NCBI GenBank assembly: GCA_039545275.1
Contig: BCHS01000012.1
Coordinates: forward strand, 496,001 to 560,000
Length of the DNA stretch: 64,000 nt
Reading direction: 5' to 3'
Origin: Pseudomicrostroma phylloplanum
Lineage: Eukaryota; Basidiomycota; Exobasidiomycetes; Microstromatales
The first letter of the stretch is position 1. Every line of letters starts with the position of its first letter. The notes below the pieces were generated by a model. It made no database searches. It had not been told where the DNA came from and saw nothing but the letters and a program-made list of their open reading frames with translations. Position numbers and translations under genes: made by a program. Of the stretch, positions 1-10,492 are shown one piece after another.

Positions 1-1116
1 TTCGACAGCGAGACTCCAAAGTCGCTCTCTCGTCCAGTCACCTGGGAAGACGTCGTGAGCTTCTTCCTGCTCTACTGCCAGACGGATAGGTTGGGCATGA
101 TTGCCGACCGTCACCTGTGCATCGCAGACCGTTCTGCATTCGGCGTGGAGGACCGCCAGTGCGAAAAGCTAGCTCAGCTGGCATCAGTCGCGGTAGACTA
201 TCAGAAGACAGGTGTTCCTCCTGATCTCCGTTACATCCCTCGTCTCGAAGACACTGCTAGGCCGGACTTCTGTCAGAGCGAACATCGCGTCGAAGGTCGT
301 CGAGCCAAGGAACGCAGTCGATGGGCGAGGCTAAATCTGGGCTACTATGAGTCTCCCAAGGCTCTAGGTCAGATGTTCCGAGCCATCTCTGTCAGTGCTG
401 ACATTGACAGTTGGGGCAGGAACATTTCACCTGTCAAGAGTGAGACGGAGATTAGACTTCTCTACTGGAACAAGATTCGACCTTGGCTCCCAGACAATTG
501 GCTTCCCGGTGGCGACGAGGATATGGCCGCGGTCCAGGTCTACTACTCTTTGCTGGACGGCTATGCGAATGACTATGCCCCTGAGAGGCGTCGTGAGGAC
601 CTTTCGGAAGAAGAGTGCTTCATGGGCGTCATCCTTTCTAGATTCGGCACGCGCTTCACAGGTTCTCGTGGCTACTCTGCTCAGGTCGGCCTGAAGGATG
701 ACATCTCGGGCCTGATTGACCAGACGATGAGCAACTTCTGCGACACACAGGAATGGAACGAGCCCCGCATCACCCCAAAGAGCCTCCGAGACCAACATTG
801 GGATTACACTACGCCCAACCGCGAGCGAGAGGAAAGGATGGACCGCTTGAAGGCTGACAAGCAGTTTGTCCAGCAGCTGGTCGTTCGATTGGCCAGGTGG
901 ATCCGAGCGTCTGAGATGTTCGAGGAGGTCAAGTCGCCCGCAATTACCAATCCGCGACGCAACAATGCCGAAGGTGGTGAGCATTGGACCCACAGGCGAT
1001 ACGAGGGGGCCAAGTGGATCGCGATTGCTCCTATACTCAAGAAGGTTGAGGAATTGGAGATGTGGAGTTTGTGGTTCAAGCAAATGACGCGTAACATGGG
1101 GAGCAGAGCGGTCTGA
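1..1116 (+). CDS. Cellular RNA-dependent RNA polymerase, C-terminal part (partial, 5' end outside window)
   Basis: The frame is open from base 1 and ends at a TGA at 1114-1116, giving 371 residues of a gene that begins upstream. The region at residues 20-80 carries the pattern seen just after the catalytic core of eukaryotic RdRPs: FFLLY, then D-x-LG-x-IA-x-x-H, an AD, a conserved Cys, LA..ASVAVDY and KTGVP. The family copies single-stranded RNA into double-stranded RNA that feeds Dicer and Argonaute (QDE-1/Rdp1 type). The catalytic DxDGD loop should lie upstream and cannot be checked. The rest (residues 100-371) is the helical C-terminal domain, rich in charged residues. No intron is needed here. 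The identification rests on motif order recalled from the family. The organism therefore probably has an RNA interference pathway, which some related smuts have lost. Confidence 0.85.
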   Translation, partial: FDSETPKSLSRPVTWEDVVSFFLLYCQTDRLGMIADRHLCIADRSAFGVEDRQCEKLAQLASVAVDYQKTGVPPDLRYIPRLEDTARPDFCQSEHRVEGRRAKERSRWARLNLGYYESPKALGQMFRAISVSADIDSWGRNISPVKSETEIRLLYWNKIRPWLPDNWLPGGDEDMAAVQVYYSLLDGYANDYAPERRREDLSEEECFMGVILSRFGTRFTGSRGYSAQVGLKDDISGLIDQTMSNFCDTQEWNEPRITPKSLRDQHWDYTTPNREREERMDRLKADKQFVQQLVVRLARWIRASEMFEEVKSPAITNPRRNNAEGGEHWTHRRYEGAKWIAIAPILKKVEELEMWSLWFKQMTRNMGSRAV

Positions 1117-2772
1117 GAGCTGGTCCTTCGACGTCGTCTTTGAGTTTGTCTATCACCCACAGTCGCGCCCTGGCGGCCAGAGGGGTATGACAAACTTGCT
1201 CCTTCCTTTAAATCTCTTGCGACCTCTTTGTCCTTTTACACTGTCAAACACCCAGATTCAACGAGCTGCTTCACGCCGTTTCATGTCACCCACGATGTGC
1301 GCCGCTTGTCAATGTCACCATTTCTCCCTGTCCATCGAGGTGAGTGAGGGATTTCTTCTCGCGCGAGCAAGCGGAGACCAACAGGTGGGCGGTGTTTGAA
1401 AGCGGAGTGTTGGTCTCGCAATTGCGGGGACCTAAGATTAGTACTGGTGCTGGGCAGAGATGGTGGTACAAGCCAGGAGATGGACACGTCTGACCACGCT
1501 CAAGGTGAAGAAGGCACGAAAAGTGCCAGAGTCTGAGCATGTCTTGCCCCTCGCGAAGGACGTTCGGGGCGGTGAGGGACCATGCCGGCTCTGTAGGCAG
1601 GTAGGCCCTGCCCTGCACAGCTCCCTGCCGCCGATGCAGCAGCAGCGAGGGAGAAAATTCGGGTGGCTCGGGTCCCTCCCTCCCTTTCCACGCAGGGGCC
1701 TGCAGCAGTCGGTCTGTGAAGTGCCGCTGCTGGTGCCGCTACCCTCGTCCATCTTCCATCCTCCTCACCTCGTCTCGACTCTCCAGCTGTTCTCGTTGAT
1801 GCTACTGCTGGAATACGCAAGTTATTCGCAGTTATTCGCCCACATCTTCTGCTATCGCTTGAAGTCAGGCACTCCCACGACATCTGAAGTTGCTCCAGGG
1901 CATCGAGCAGCTCCACTGCAGCACATGCATCCTTGAGAACGTGGGCAATCCGGACTAAGTCTCGTCTGACCTGCTTCAGCTCAGCTCAGGGCCCGCCAAT
2001 CAGCAACGCTGCGATCTTCATCTGGCCCCTGAGAAGACCGAGAAACGAGGAAATACAGTGCAGGAGGAGACAGGCACAAGAGGAAACCCGGACTTGTCCT
2101 CTGCTGTGGGGTGCTGTGCCTACTTTGCAACCGTTCCGAACCCGGACGGGCCCTGCAGTACGCATACGCAGAAACGACCTCTCAAAGGTCAGGCAGGACC
2201 GCATCTTCCGCCGTTTTTCTCTTGCGTCTTGACTGTCGAGTAGTCTAGAAGCAGAGCAGAGCCAAGGAAGGGAGAGGAAGTAGCTGCACTTGTACTGCCT
2301 GCTTCTTGACCTGCTTGAGCGAAGCTCTCTTCGACACTCTTCACCCCTTCGCCGATACACCACTGGAGTCTGGACTGTGAAGGCCTGTCTCGAGTCAGCT
2401 CCTGGCCACCCTCGCCTCTGCAACTCTCTTGCAAAACTCGCGGGTCTTTTCCGTAAAGTACAGGTGGCTAGTAGTTTCCCTCTTCTCCTCTTCCTACCTC
2501 TTAGTACTTCTCGAAGGGCGAACGCAGTACCAAATAGACCCCACTCCCCTAATAAGACATTCGCAAAATCAGAGATACCCCAGCATACATCGTCGGTAGC
2601 GCTCCGACGCAGGAAGCAGGACCTCCCGTCACTACTCGAAAAGAAACCCTTCATCGATCCTCACTTCGTATACCCAGCTTCCTGACAAGGCAGCAGCTCC
2701 GGATCTGATATAGCCTTCGGCACACGACAGTTGCCCAGAATCGAGTCTTTGCTGCTTCTCCACGATCAGGCC
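1117..2772. other. Intergenic region, 1.66 kb, no supported gene
   Basis: This stretch separates two genes on the same strand and should hold the RdRP 3' UTR and the promoter and leader of the CENP-B-type gene. Several open frames of 100-220 codons occur on both strands, but none shows a domain, a biased composition or consistent splice signals. The last 500 bases are pyrimidine-rich on the + strand, as is common in fungal leaders. I see no RNA gene. Confidence 0.5.
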
Positions 2773-5691
2773 ATGCCAACCACACGTGCAAACACAAGTA
2801 GGACACAGGGACTCGTCGAGGTAGGGATTCAACAGGTGGACAGCCACGATTCCTCCGCCGAGGTACCGACGTATGGCTTCCCTCTGTCGGGTGCCTCAAG
2901 TCAGAGCTCACACACCTCGGGCTTGGAGAACATCATTCCGTTTTACCCGGTCGGGCCAAGTGTCGATCACCTCATCGCGAGCCACCAAGGCCCTCCGTGC
3001 GGCACCTTTGCACCACTTGAGCTGGACGACAGTCGACGCTCCTCTCAAGACTCACAACACTACGCCACCTTGGCGGGACCTACCTCTCCTCAAGCACTCC
3101 ATCTGGACATGACGAGACATCTGAGCCAATCCTCGCCCCATTCGAGACAGCATGACTTCGGAGGCACAAGTCACTCAGGGGCTGCGAGCTCCTATGCGGC
3201 ATTGCAGGACGGACAAGCCACGATGCATCAGATTGCACATATGGCGAGGCACACGTTCGGCTCTGCCTCTGGCGTTCATAGCCAGGGTCACACTAAAGCA
3301 GCCCCCAACATGAACGTCGCATACTCCGGACAGAGTCGCTCACCACAAGGCAGCGCAGCAATGTACGCCCATTGCTCCGAGCCATCACGAGGCTTGGGCA
3401 TCTCGAGTGCAGACTCGCAATTCCAGCCAATCGCCCAGAGTCACAGTCGCCACGCCAGCTTCGATCATATGCTCGCTGCTCGTCATCAGCAAGAGCATCT
3501 ACTTCGTCTCCAAGCAATGACCCCGATCCGTAGAGCGGATCAGCCTTACTTACCGATGTCAGCACCTGGGAATGACAAGCGACTGATGGGCCCAAATTCG
3601 GCACCGCTAATGAGTGGCAACAGCTCTCGCATGAGCAGCGATAGAGCAGCCTTTCTTCGGACTCTCTCTTCAGGCAATCCCTTCATGTCAAGTCCACCTT
3701 CTCCTGGCCAAAGCCTCGTCTCGCCTTCAGTCACACCTTCGTCAGTCTTCCACCACAGAGATGCGGACTCCACCCGGCACTCGCCTATCACTCCTGCATC
3801 GTTCGGCGATGTGACTCGCTTCTTCGGCCCGCCGTCGACGATGGCTTCCAGTCGCAACTCGATGTCACTAGATGAAAGCTTCACGTCATCTTCTGGCACA
3901 GATCGGCTGAGTCGTGCATCCTCCCTCGCCAAGGATTCAGAGGGCGGAATAAAGCGAGTCGAGGTGAGACGCCTTCAGGGGAAGAAGCGGCTGACCGTTG
4001 GTGATCGTAAGCTTGTCTGTCAGCGTCATCTGGAGAACCCCACACAGAAGCAAGAACAGCTCGCTAGAGAATTCGGTGTGGAGCGCAGTACAGTCTCCAA
4101 GATCTTGAAAGAGAAGGACAAATGGCTGTCCATGCCAGAGGATTCGCCTACACAAGCCACTGCTGCCCGTAGTCGTCCGCCGAGGTGGCCTGATCTGGAG
4201 CAGCAATTGGGCGAATGGATGTTCGAGGCGGAGCAGCAAGGAGCTACGATCACTGACTCGATGATTAGGCAGAAGGCGTTGGAGATTGCACAGACACTTT
4301 ACGGCGACATTGGCAACTTCAAGGGTTCACAGGGCTGGATCGAGAAGTTTAAAGAGAGGGCAGCGATAGCCAGGCACGGGTTCGCATCTGAAAAAGAAGA
4401 CGACAAAGGGAACCTGAAAGCGAAGAAGGGCAAAGCCGCAGGTGCTGCAGCGTCTAGCGCGCCCGTCAGGAGGCATCGGAAGACAAGAACGACAGCAGCC
4501 GCACTTCGGCCGCAGCAACAAGTCGGAATACTAGGCAGGACCACTACTGCAATGGAAGAAGACTCTGGCGGTCAAACAGCCTGCACCATGTCCAACGGGC
4601 CTGCTCCTGACTCTCAGACCATCCCGTCTGTCCCAATGAAACGTTCACACGCCGCCATCACCTCGCACGGTCAACTCTTCGAGACCCCTTCGCACGTCCT
4701 CAAGCACGAAGACTTCTTCCACCTGCCTGAATCGCCCATCGTCGAGCCAGCAAAACGTCGTCGACGCCCGAATGCAGCGGCTGAGCCTCGTGAGCATCCT
4801 CAGACCGACATTGCTGCGCTCAGCCAGCAGGATCATGGCGAAGTCTCTCAACAGGCTGGCAGCCCGACCCTAGTCAAAGTTGAACAGCTGCCCTCTGAGA
4901 TCGTCAATCTGGCCCCCTCATCGACTGCTGTTCAAGCGGAAGTCGCAGCGACGACATCTTCTCAGACGGCTTTGCGCCGCGTACTACGCCCTCGCAACAG
5001 GGGCACTGGCCAGCGAGGGTCACGCGTACCTTCGTCTATCCCTGCATATCAGCTGTTGCAAAAGCACGCCGCAGAGACTCCGGTGCCAAGTCGGGAGGAA
5101 TGCACTCAAGGGTCAGCAGGTGCGACAGGAGCACAAGTTGGCCACGAAAGGGAGCCCGATTTACATCCAGTAGAGACGTCAGAGGCACTCAACTCTCGCG
5201 GCGGCGCGCAGGAAGAGCTCACCGCCTGCTCGGCCGGTGAAAGCAGCGCAAGCGCTTGGTCCCACCTTCCCAACTCAAGCGCAAGCCAGGAAGCACCCCG
5301 AGTGCCCTTCGCTCCGGACGCAGACGGCAGGAAGGACGAGCCCATTCAGCTCCTCCAAGTCGGAGCTGGACCCAAGCCAGGAGACGCGAAGCAAAAGGAA
5401 CCGCGCAGCGAGTCCATCGTCTCCCTCCTCCAGGCACGCAGCTCACTCGAGATTGTTATCCGCTACCTTTCTCAGGTGGATCACGATCAGGAACAGGAGC
5501 AGGCTTGCACAGGAGCTGGAGCCGCAAATGGGGCTGGGTGTGAGGGTGGACTTGGTAACGGGCTGGTGGTGCGACGTCATTTCCTCAGTATGGGCAGTCT
5601 GCAGAGCAGTCTAGAGGGCTTGATTGAGCGGGAGACGCGCAAGGCAGGGATAGCGGCGATGGAGCGATGCATGGCTGGTGGGGAGATGTGA
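2773..5691 (+). CDS. CENP-B/Tc5-type helix-turn-helix DNA-binding protein
   Basis: This is a single-exon gene of 972 residues. The frame extends a few codons upstream, but the first ATG is at 2773. Residues about 395-460 form a Psq/CENP-B N-terminal type helix-turn-helix (KKRLTVGDRK, then REFGVERSTVSKILKEK). Residues about 468-535 form the second CENP-B/Tc5 DNA-binding unit (RWPDLEQQLGEWM..., ending SQGWIEKFKERA). The first 390 residues are rich in Ser, His, Gln and Pro, and residues 540-900 are a low-complexity tail with basic patches (AKRRRRP), likely nuclear-localising. No DDE integrase core follows the DNA-binding part, unlike pogo transposases and the S. pombe Abp1/Cbh proteins. It is therefore best read as a domesticated transposase-derived transcription or chromatin factor; its target is unknown. 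Confidence 0.8.
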   Translation: MPTTRANTSRTQGLVEVGIQQVDSHDSSAEVPTYGFPLSGASSQSSHTSGLENIIPFYPVGPSVDHLIASHQGPPCGTFAPLELDDSRRSSQDSQHYATLAGPTSPQALHLDMTRHLSQSSPHSRQHDFGGTSHSGAASSYAALQDGQATMHQIAHMARHTFGSASGVHSQGHTKAAPNMNVAYSGQSRSPQGSAAMYAHCSEPSRGLGISSADSQFQPIAQSHSRHASFDHMLAARHQQEHLLRLQAMTPIRRADQPYLPMSAPGNDKRLMGPNSAPLMSGNSSRMSSDRAAFLRTLSSGNPFMSSPPSPGQSLVSPSVTPSSVFHHRDADSTRHSPITPASFGDVTRFFGPPSTMASSRNSMSLDESFTSSSGTDRLSRASSLAKDSEGGIKRVEVRRLQGKKRLTVGDRKLVCQRHLENPTQKQEQLAREFGVERSTVSKILKEKDKWLSMPEDSPTQATAARSRPPRWPDLEQQLGEWMFEAEQQGATITDSMIRQKALEIAQTLYGDIGNFKGSQGWIEKFKERAAIARHGFASEKEDDKGNLKAKKGKAAGAAASSAPVRRHRKTRTTAAALRPQQQVGILGRTTTAMEEDSGGQTACTMSNGPAPDSQTIPSVPMKRSHAAITSHGQLFETPSHVLKHEDFFHLPESPIVEPAKRRRRPNAAAEPREHPQTDIAALSQQDHGEVSQQAGSPTLVKVEQLPSEIVNLAPSSTAVQAEVAATTSSQTALRRVLRPRNRGTGQRGSRVPSSIPAYQLLQKHAAETPVPSREECTQGSAGATGAQVGHEREPDLHPVETSEALNSRGGAQEELTACSAGESSASAWSHLPNSSASQEAPRVPFAPDADGRKDEPIQLLQVGAGPKPGDAKQKEPRSESIVSLLQARSSLEIVIRYLSQVDHDQEQEQACTGAGAANGAGCEGGLGNGLVVRRHFLSMGSLQSSLEGLIERETRKAGIAAMERCMAGGEM

Positions 5692-6100
5692 GAGGAACAA
5701 AAGAGCGGGGGAATCAGAGGAGGAGGATCGACATCCCTGGGTGCCTGACTGATTGGGTGCTGGATGGGTCGCTATTGCTACTGCTACTCCCCTGCTGGGC
5801 TCCCACACCGTGCTTTTCTTTGCCCTTGTCTCCGCTGCGTCACCCCATTTCGCCCCACCCCTCCACTGCTGTCGTCCCTCTCCTCCCGTTTTAACCTGGC
5901 CGCAAAGGCAAAATACATACACTCTTTACCTTGTGCACACTCACCCTCCTTCGGTGCATCACACTCGCGCGATCACACAGAAGTAGAGCGAGAAGCTCGA
6001 ATCCCTCAGAGCGAAGCAAAGCAAGGCAGAGTCAAACAAAGATAAAGACGAAGACGAAGATCAAAAGGTATATCAGGATTCTCAAAATGGTCTCGGAAGG

Positions 6101-6140
<40 letters not shown>

Positions 6141-6307
6141 CGTAACAAAGGCTATGAAGTCGAAGTGGTCGAAACCTGAAGCGGTCGATAGAAGGGGGCT
6201 TGACCGGCTAGTATATACAGGAGCACAGAGGGAGGAGGGCAGCGGCTGTCTGCGCTCCCTTTCTCACTTCTTCCTATTCCTCTCTCTTTCTCTTGAACCG
6301 CTCTACT
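5692..6307. other. Convergent 3' intergenic region with poly-G tract
   Basis: This 616-bp stretch lies between two genes that converge, so it should hold both 3' UTRs and terminators. Apart from the long G homopolymer (annotated separately) it is pyrimidine-rich and has no supported ORF. Confidence 0.6.
6103..6140 (+). repeat. Poly-G homopolymer, 38 bp as assembled
   Basis: There are 38 uninterrupted G residues in the convergent spacer between the CENP-B-type and HSF-type genes. Such a run is hard to sequence, so its true length is uncertain. It could form G-quadruplex DNA. A second G run of 22 bp lies at 35588-35609. Confidence 0.95.
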
Positions 6308-8923
6308 CTACTCATCCTCCGCACCCTCCCCCGCAGCAGCTCCAGAACCTCCCGCAGCTCCCGCCTTGGGCTTCTTTGCGTTCCTCGGCTTCAGCATAGG
6401 CAACAAGTCCTCTCGGCCCTTGACGAACTTGGGGTGCAAAAAGGAGCTGTGGGGACCGTAGAGCTGCTGCGCTGTGCTGAACTCGTTGATACTGCTGCCT
6501 GGTTGCTCGCCACTTGCACCACCACTGGAAGTAGAGCCAAAGGCGCTCAGTCCAGCTTCGTGCGCTGCGTGCACCTCGGCAGGGTCGAGGATACGGGAAG
6601 AGGGGAGACGCTGGAACCCATACAGGTTCATCTGGCGTATGAAGCTCGAGTAATTTGCGTGGTTCCACAGCCTGGGCAGTACCTCGGAGGCGAATTCATT
6701 CGAGATGTCAGGGTCCGTAGTAAGGATGACGGTGGACCCCGTAGTGTTCCAGTGGAGGTAGCGTCCGTACCGTCCTGGGCGAGTGACGAGGAACCAGAGC
6801 TTGGCGATGAAGGCGGCGCAGTTGGCTGCACCGCCTAGACGGTCACGGATGAGGGACACTTCGGTCATTTCGTCTGGAGCAGGACCGGTGCCGTCGTCAT
6901 CTACCTCGCTTGCGTAGCTGGGTGTAGTACCAGCAGCACCAGCAGCGGGAGGACGAGCTCCTCCAGAGGGGCGAGTGCTTGAGGCTGTAGCGACATAGTC
7001 TGGCATAGACGAGGGCGCAAAGCCTCTCTGATTATTGCGTGGTGATGTGCCGGCGGCGATGCCGATGGCTCCCATACGTGGTCGTGCAGTCCTAGCGTCG
7101 TTGTCCTGGTCGATGTCGACATCTTCCTCTTGATCTACGACTTGCCCCGGGAGCATCATCTCGTCGTCGGTCTCATCATCGTCGTCTCCCTCCTCCTCAT
7201 CGTCCTCACCGTACGCCCGATTGGCCTCGGGCCGCGGAACAGCCCAGCGCTGCCTAGAGCTCGAGCGCTCTCGCCCACGAGGCACATCCATGGCGTACGT
7301 CGTGTTCACACCGGCTACGCGACTGCTCGAGGAGGTGTGGTATGGAGAAGGGCGAAGACCGCCAGCGAAGCCGACTCCAGTACCAGGACTCCTTGCGTAC
7401 GGGCTGTTGTTGGAGGGACTGCGCGAGTAGAGGGTAGCACTGCCGAAGGTGGCTGCACCGCCAGGACTTGTGGAATAGGCGCTGACAGATGTGGGAGGCA
7501 TTGCAGGTCTGGGCAGACGACTGGAGGACAGCCTTCGCGCAGCTTGTGCAGAGCCAGAAGGCAATGATTTGCTGAATGCCGAGTGCGAATGTGCGTACGA
7601 ATGAGGATGGTGCATGTGCGAGGGACGGCCAGTCCGGTCATAGCGTCTGTTTGCGCCGACGCCACTGCTGCCTGGCGTGTTGGAAGACCCTGCACCTACG
7701 CTTGTCGAAGGGGTCATTTCGACTCCTCCGCCACTGCCGCCGATTGTCATGCGCTGAAGCGACTTTGCTGTCCAGCTGGGCGAGAGGACGCGATCGGGAG
7801 GAGGCGCTCCTCGTTGCTTGGAGCTCGAACGAGCATGACTTTCAGGAGGTGAAGGTGGTAGGCCAGGCACATGATCGTCTGTCGATTGAGGCCTGAGGTA
7901 GGGACTCGAGAAGCTGAAGACGCCGGCCATATCCCCTTCGCCTTCCAGATCGCCTGGTGCTCCAGCAGCTCCTCGGGCCCTACCTCGAGACGAATAGCCC
8001 GGATTTGCATCTTGCAGCACTAGTCCTCCTGAAGTGTGGCCGAAGACGTCATCGAGATCCTCGTCGTCCTGATCGTCGACTTGTGCAGAGCCGGAGCGCT
8101 CAGCGGAAGTCCTGAACGAGGTGCTCAGGTAGGGCTTCACGCTCGAGTAGGAGAAGCTTCCGCTCGAGAGGGAGTATAGGTGAGGTTCTGAGCCACGGCT
8201 CGGTGACCAGTGTGCAGAGACTTTGTGGGTACTTGCGAAGCTCGGGCTCATGGAGGAGAGAGGAGGCAGCTTGACTCCGCCACTGCGACTGGTAGAGCTA
8301 GAAGAGGAAGGTGTCTTGAGCCCTACTTCTGAGCCGTGGTGACCGCGAGCCACAACATCCGGAGGTGTAGATAGGTCGCTAGGCGTCTGCGATGCCGTTG
8401 TGCCAGCGCGAGTCTCTACAGATCTGGGCTCCTGAACACGCGGTATGGGCAGTGGCTGCTGAGAACTCGAAGAGTACTGCTGTGATGTGAAGGATGTCGG
8501 TGTAAGAAAACATGGTTCATGCATTACGAAGACGCAAATGGCTGGTCAGGTGTGACGACTCACCTGATCGACGCCTCCTGAAGGTCCGCCCTCTTCCATC
8601 TCGACGTCTCCGTCGCTGTCTGCCGAGCCGCCGCGGCCCATTGTGCCCGTCGTATGGGCAGCTGGCCTGGTGTGAGACTGTGGCTTGAGTGTGATGGTGC
8701 TGCTCCCAGTCGTGGTCCTAGATCGACTGAGATACTGCCCGGTAGGATTGTGATCTCCGTTGGCAGTCATTCCTGAATTGTGACCGTAGGGAGTGGAGGC
8801 AGATGAGGAAGGAAGATGTGTGACTGCAAAGCCGTTTTGTCGGAGGGGAGACTTGGCGCGGCTGGAGGAAGATGTGGATGCAGAAGAGTCGGTAGACTGG
8901 ACTGGATTGATGGTGGCGGCCAT
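6308..8923 (-). CDS. HSF-domain transcription factor
   Basis: The model has two exons, 8923-8564 and 8479-6308, with an 84-bp intron (CAG|GTGAGT ... CATCACAG|CAG, phase 0), giving 843 residues. An HSF-type winged helix lies near the C-terminus, at about residues 670-745: AAFIAKLWFLV, YLHWNTTGSTVIL, EVLPRLWNHANYSSFIRQMN, then LYGFQRL. This domain binds inverted nGAAn-type elements in heat-shock factors and relatives such as Sfl1/Mga1. The remaining 670 N-terminal residues are Ser/Pro/Gly-rich with an acidic block (DDEEEGDDDDETDDE). I see no clear coiled-coil trimerisation domain. The domain's position at the C-terminus is unusual for Hsf1, so an Sfl1/Mga1-like or lineage-specific regulator is more likely. 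The start is the first ATG in frame downstream of a TAG at 9063-9065. An in-frame ORF continues upstream of that TAG, so the true N-terminus may differ. Confidence 0.8.
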
Positions 8924-10492
8924 GCCGAGTGGGTGCGTCGTTGGGATTCTAGAAGGAACGACGAAGCACAGACCGGATGCAAGGGTCGCAGGTAGTGTGG
9001 GATCCTTGTCAAGTACCTGAGTAGGTGAGGCTACAGTGGCACTGAGAGGGACTGATGCCAAGAGCTAGTGGTAGGCTTGTGGCGGCCGTGAGAAGTTGCT
9101 GGTGGCTGTGTTAGCAATTGATGTCCTTCGGCCGGAGTAGGGGGAAGTGTTCGGCCCGAAGAATGCTTGAGGGGTGGAGTCCGGACCGAGAGAGGAGTGG
9201 GAAGATCGCAAAGCTGTTTGTACCCGCGGATGGGAAGAAGTTGTGGTTTGGAAGCGGCGCAGGAGCGTTGGGGCAGCAGACGTGGCTGTAGGCGGGCTGT
9301 GAGTCGAGTCAGACACAAGCTTATCCGGTTCAAAGGCCCGGTTCCGGTTGGAGGGCGGCTCAGTGGCGGATGGGAAGTAGTGGGGTCGATGTGGGAGAGG
9401 CTCTGGTGGCGATGAAGTGGTATACGAGTGTCAGAAGGTGGAAAGATAGGATGTTGTATTGTTAGGAAGAACAGGAAGAAAGGGGCTCAGTGGCCAGGGG
9501 TGGGGTGGGGTGGGGGGGGGCGTGTGTGTGAGCTTGTGCGGGCAATACGAGTGCGTCGGTGCATTTGGCGTGCTCGCTCAGCACTTGGGCAGCCAGGCGG
9601 TGGGTGGGTGCGTGCGGGGCAGGGCGGCAGCGATAGGGGGAAGGGGCAGCCCGGTCGTGGATCTCCGACGAGGCGCGTCGAGGGCTAAAGTGCCTCCGCC
9701 CAACGCGCCACGCCATTCCGCGCGACGACGACGAGAGTCAGAGTGCCGAGACAGGCGGGCAATCACAAGGGCAAAGACTGGCCTACTGCCTAGTGCACCC
9801 CGCTCCTTGTCCTCCAGTGCTGCCTCGCCTCTCTCCCCCTTTGTCTTTCTCCCGATGGACTCCCACGACCATGTTCCACCTTGCAAGCACCGCCGGGCCT
9901 GTTGGAATTTAGGCTAGAGACCTTGCAGCCACCACAGCACTCATCCCCCACTCACCACGCCCCCCCCCCCCGATCTCGCGACGCGTCGGAACAAGGAACC
10001 CAAAGGTCTCACCACGCTTCCCTTTCGCTTCCCACCCTCCTGCACTCCCTTCCCCCGCCTGCTCTCCTTTTGTGGCTATCCTACTTCCTGGCTGCAGCGC
10101 CTTCTCCTTCGCATTCCCTATCGCCACACATCACAATGCATTCAGCCATCCGCCCTTACAGCACCTCAGCCAGTACCAGGCCTGCCTTCGCTTGACCCTC
10201 TGACCCTTATCACCCCGCACTCTGTGTCTCTCATCAGCTAGATCCGCGCAACGCCCTCCCTCCGCACAGCTCCTCCACTCCCGCCCACTCCCAGTAGAAC
10301 ATCCAACTGAGACAGTCAATCCCTGCACTAGTCTCACTTGGCGAACGCAAGGTGCTCAGACATGGCGCAGAAAGCAGAGACGACAGCATGGGAATCTTCT
10401 TCAATGTATCTAGAAACGTGACATGGGTGTGGCTTGACAATTGGGTATCCTGGTTGGTGGTGGCGGAAGGAAGGTACCAGCTCTCCTAAGGG
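8924..10492. other. Intergenic region upstream of the HSF-type gene, 1.57 kb
   Basis: This spacer should contain the promoter and leader of the HSF-type gene and the 3' end of the ligase gene, both on the minus strand. From about 9316 down to 9068 on the minus strand an 83-codon Ser/Thr/Pro-rich frame, in the same frame as the HSF gene, ends at a TAG. An 11-base C run is at 9961-9971. The 9840-10330 part is a C/T-rich stretch with no supported gene. Confidence 0.5.

Noticed and set aside
427..1083. 218-codon frame on the minus strand opposite the RdRP
   Set aside because: It is a shadow of the RdRP frame; its protein shows no known motif.
1986..2654. 222-codon minus-strand frame in the first intergenic region
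   Set aside because: No domain, Arg/Ser-rich composition typical of antisense frames in C/T-rich leaders.
5980..6020. GCTCGAATCCCTC resembling a tRNA B box
   Set aside because: It lacks the GTTC core and no cloverleaf can be drawn around it.
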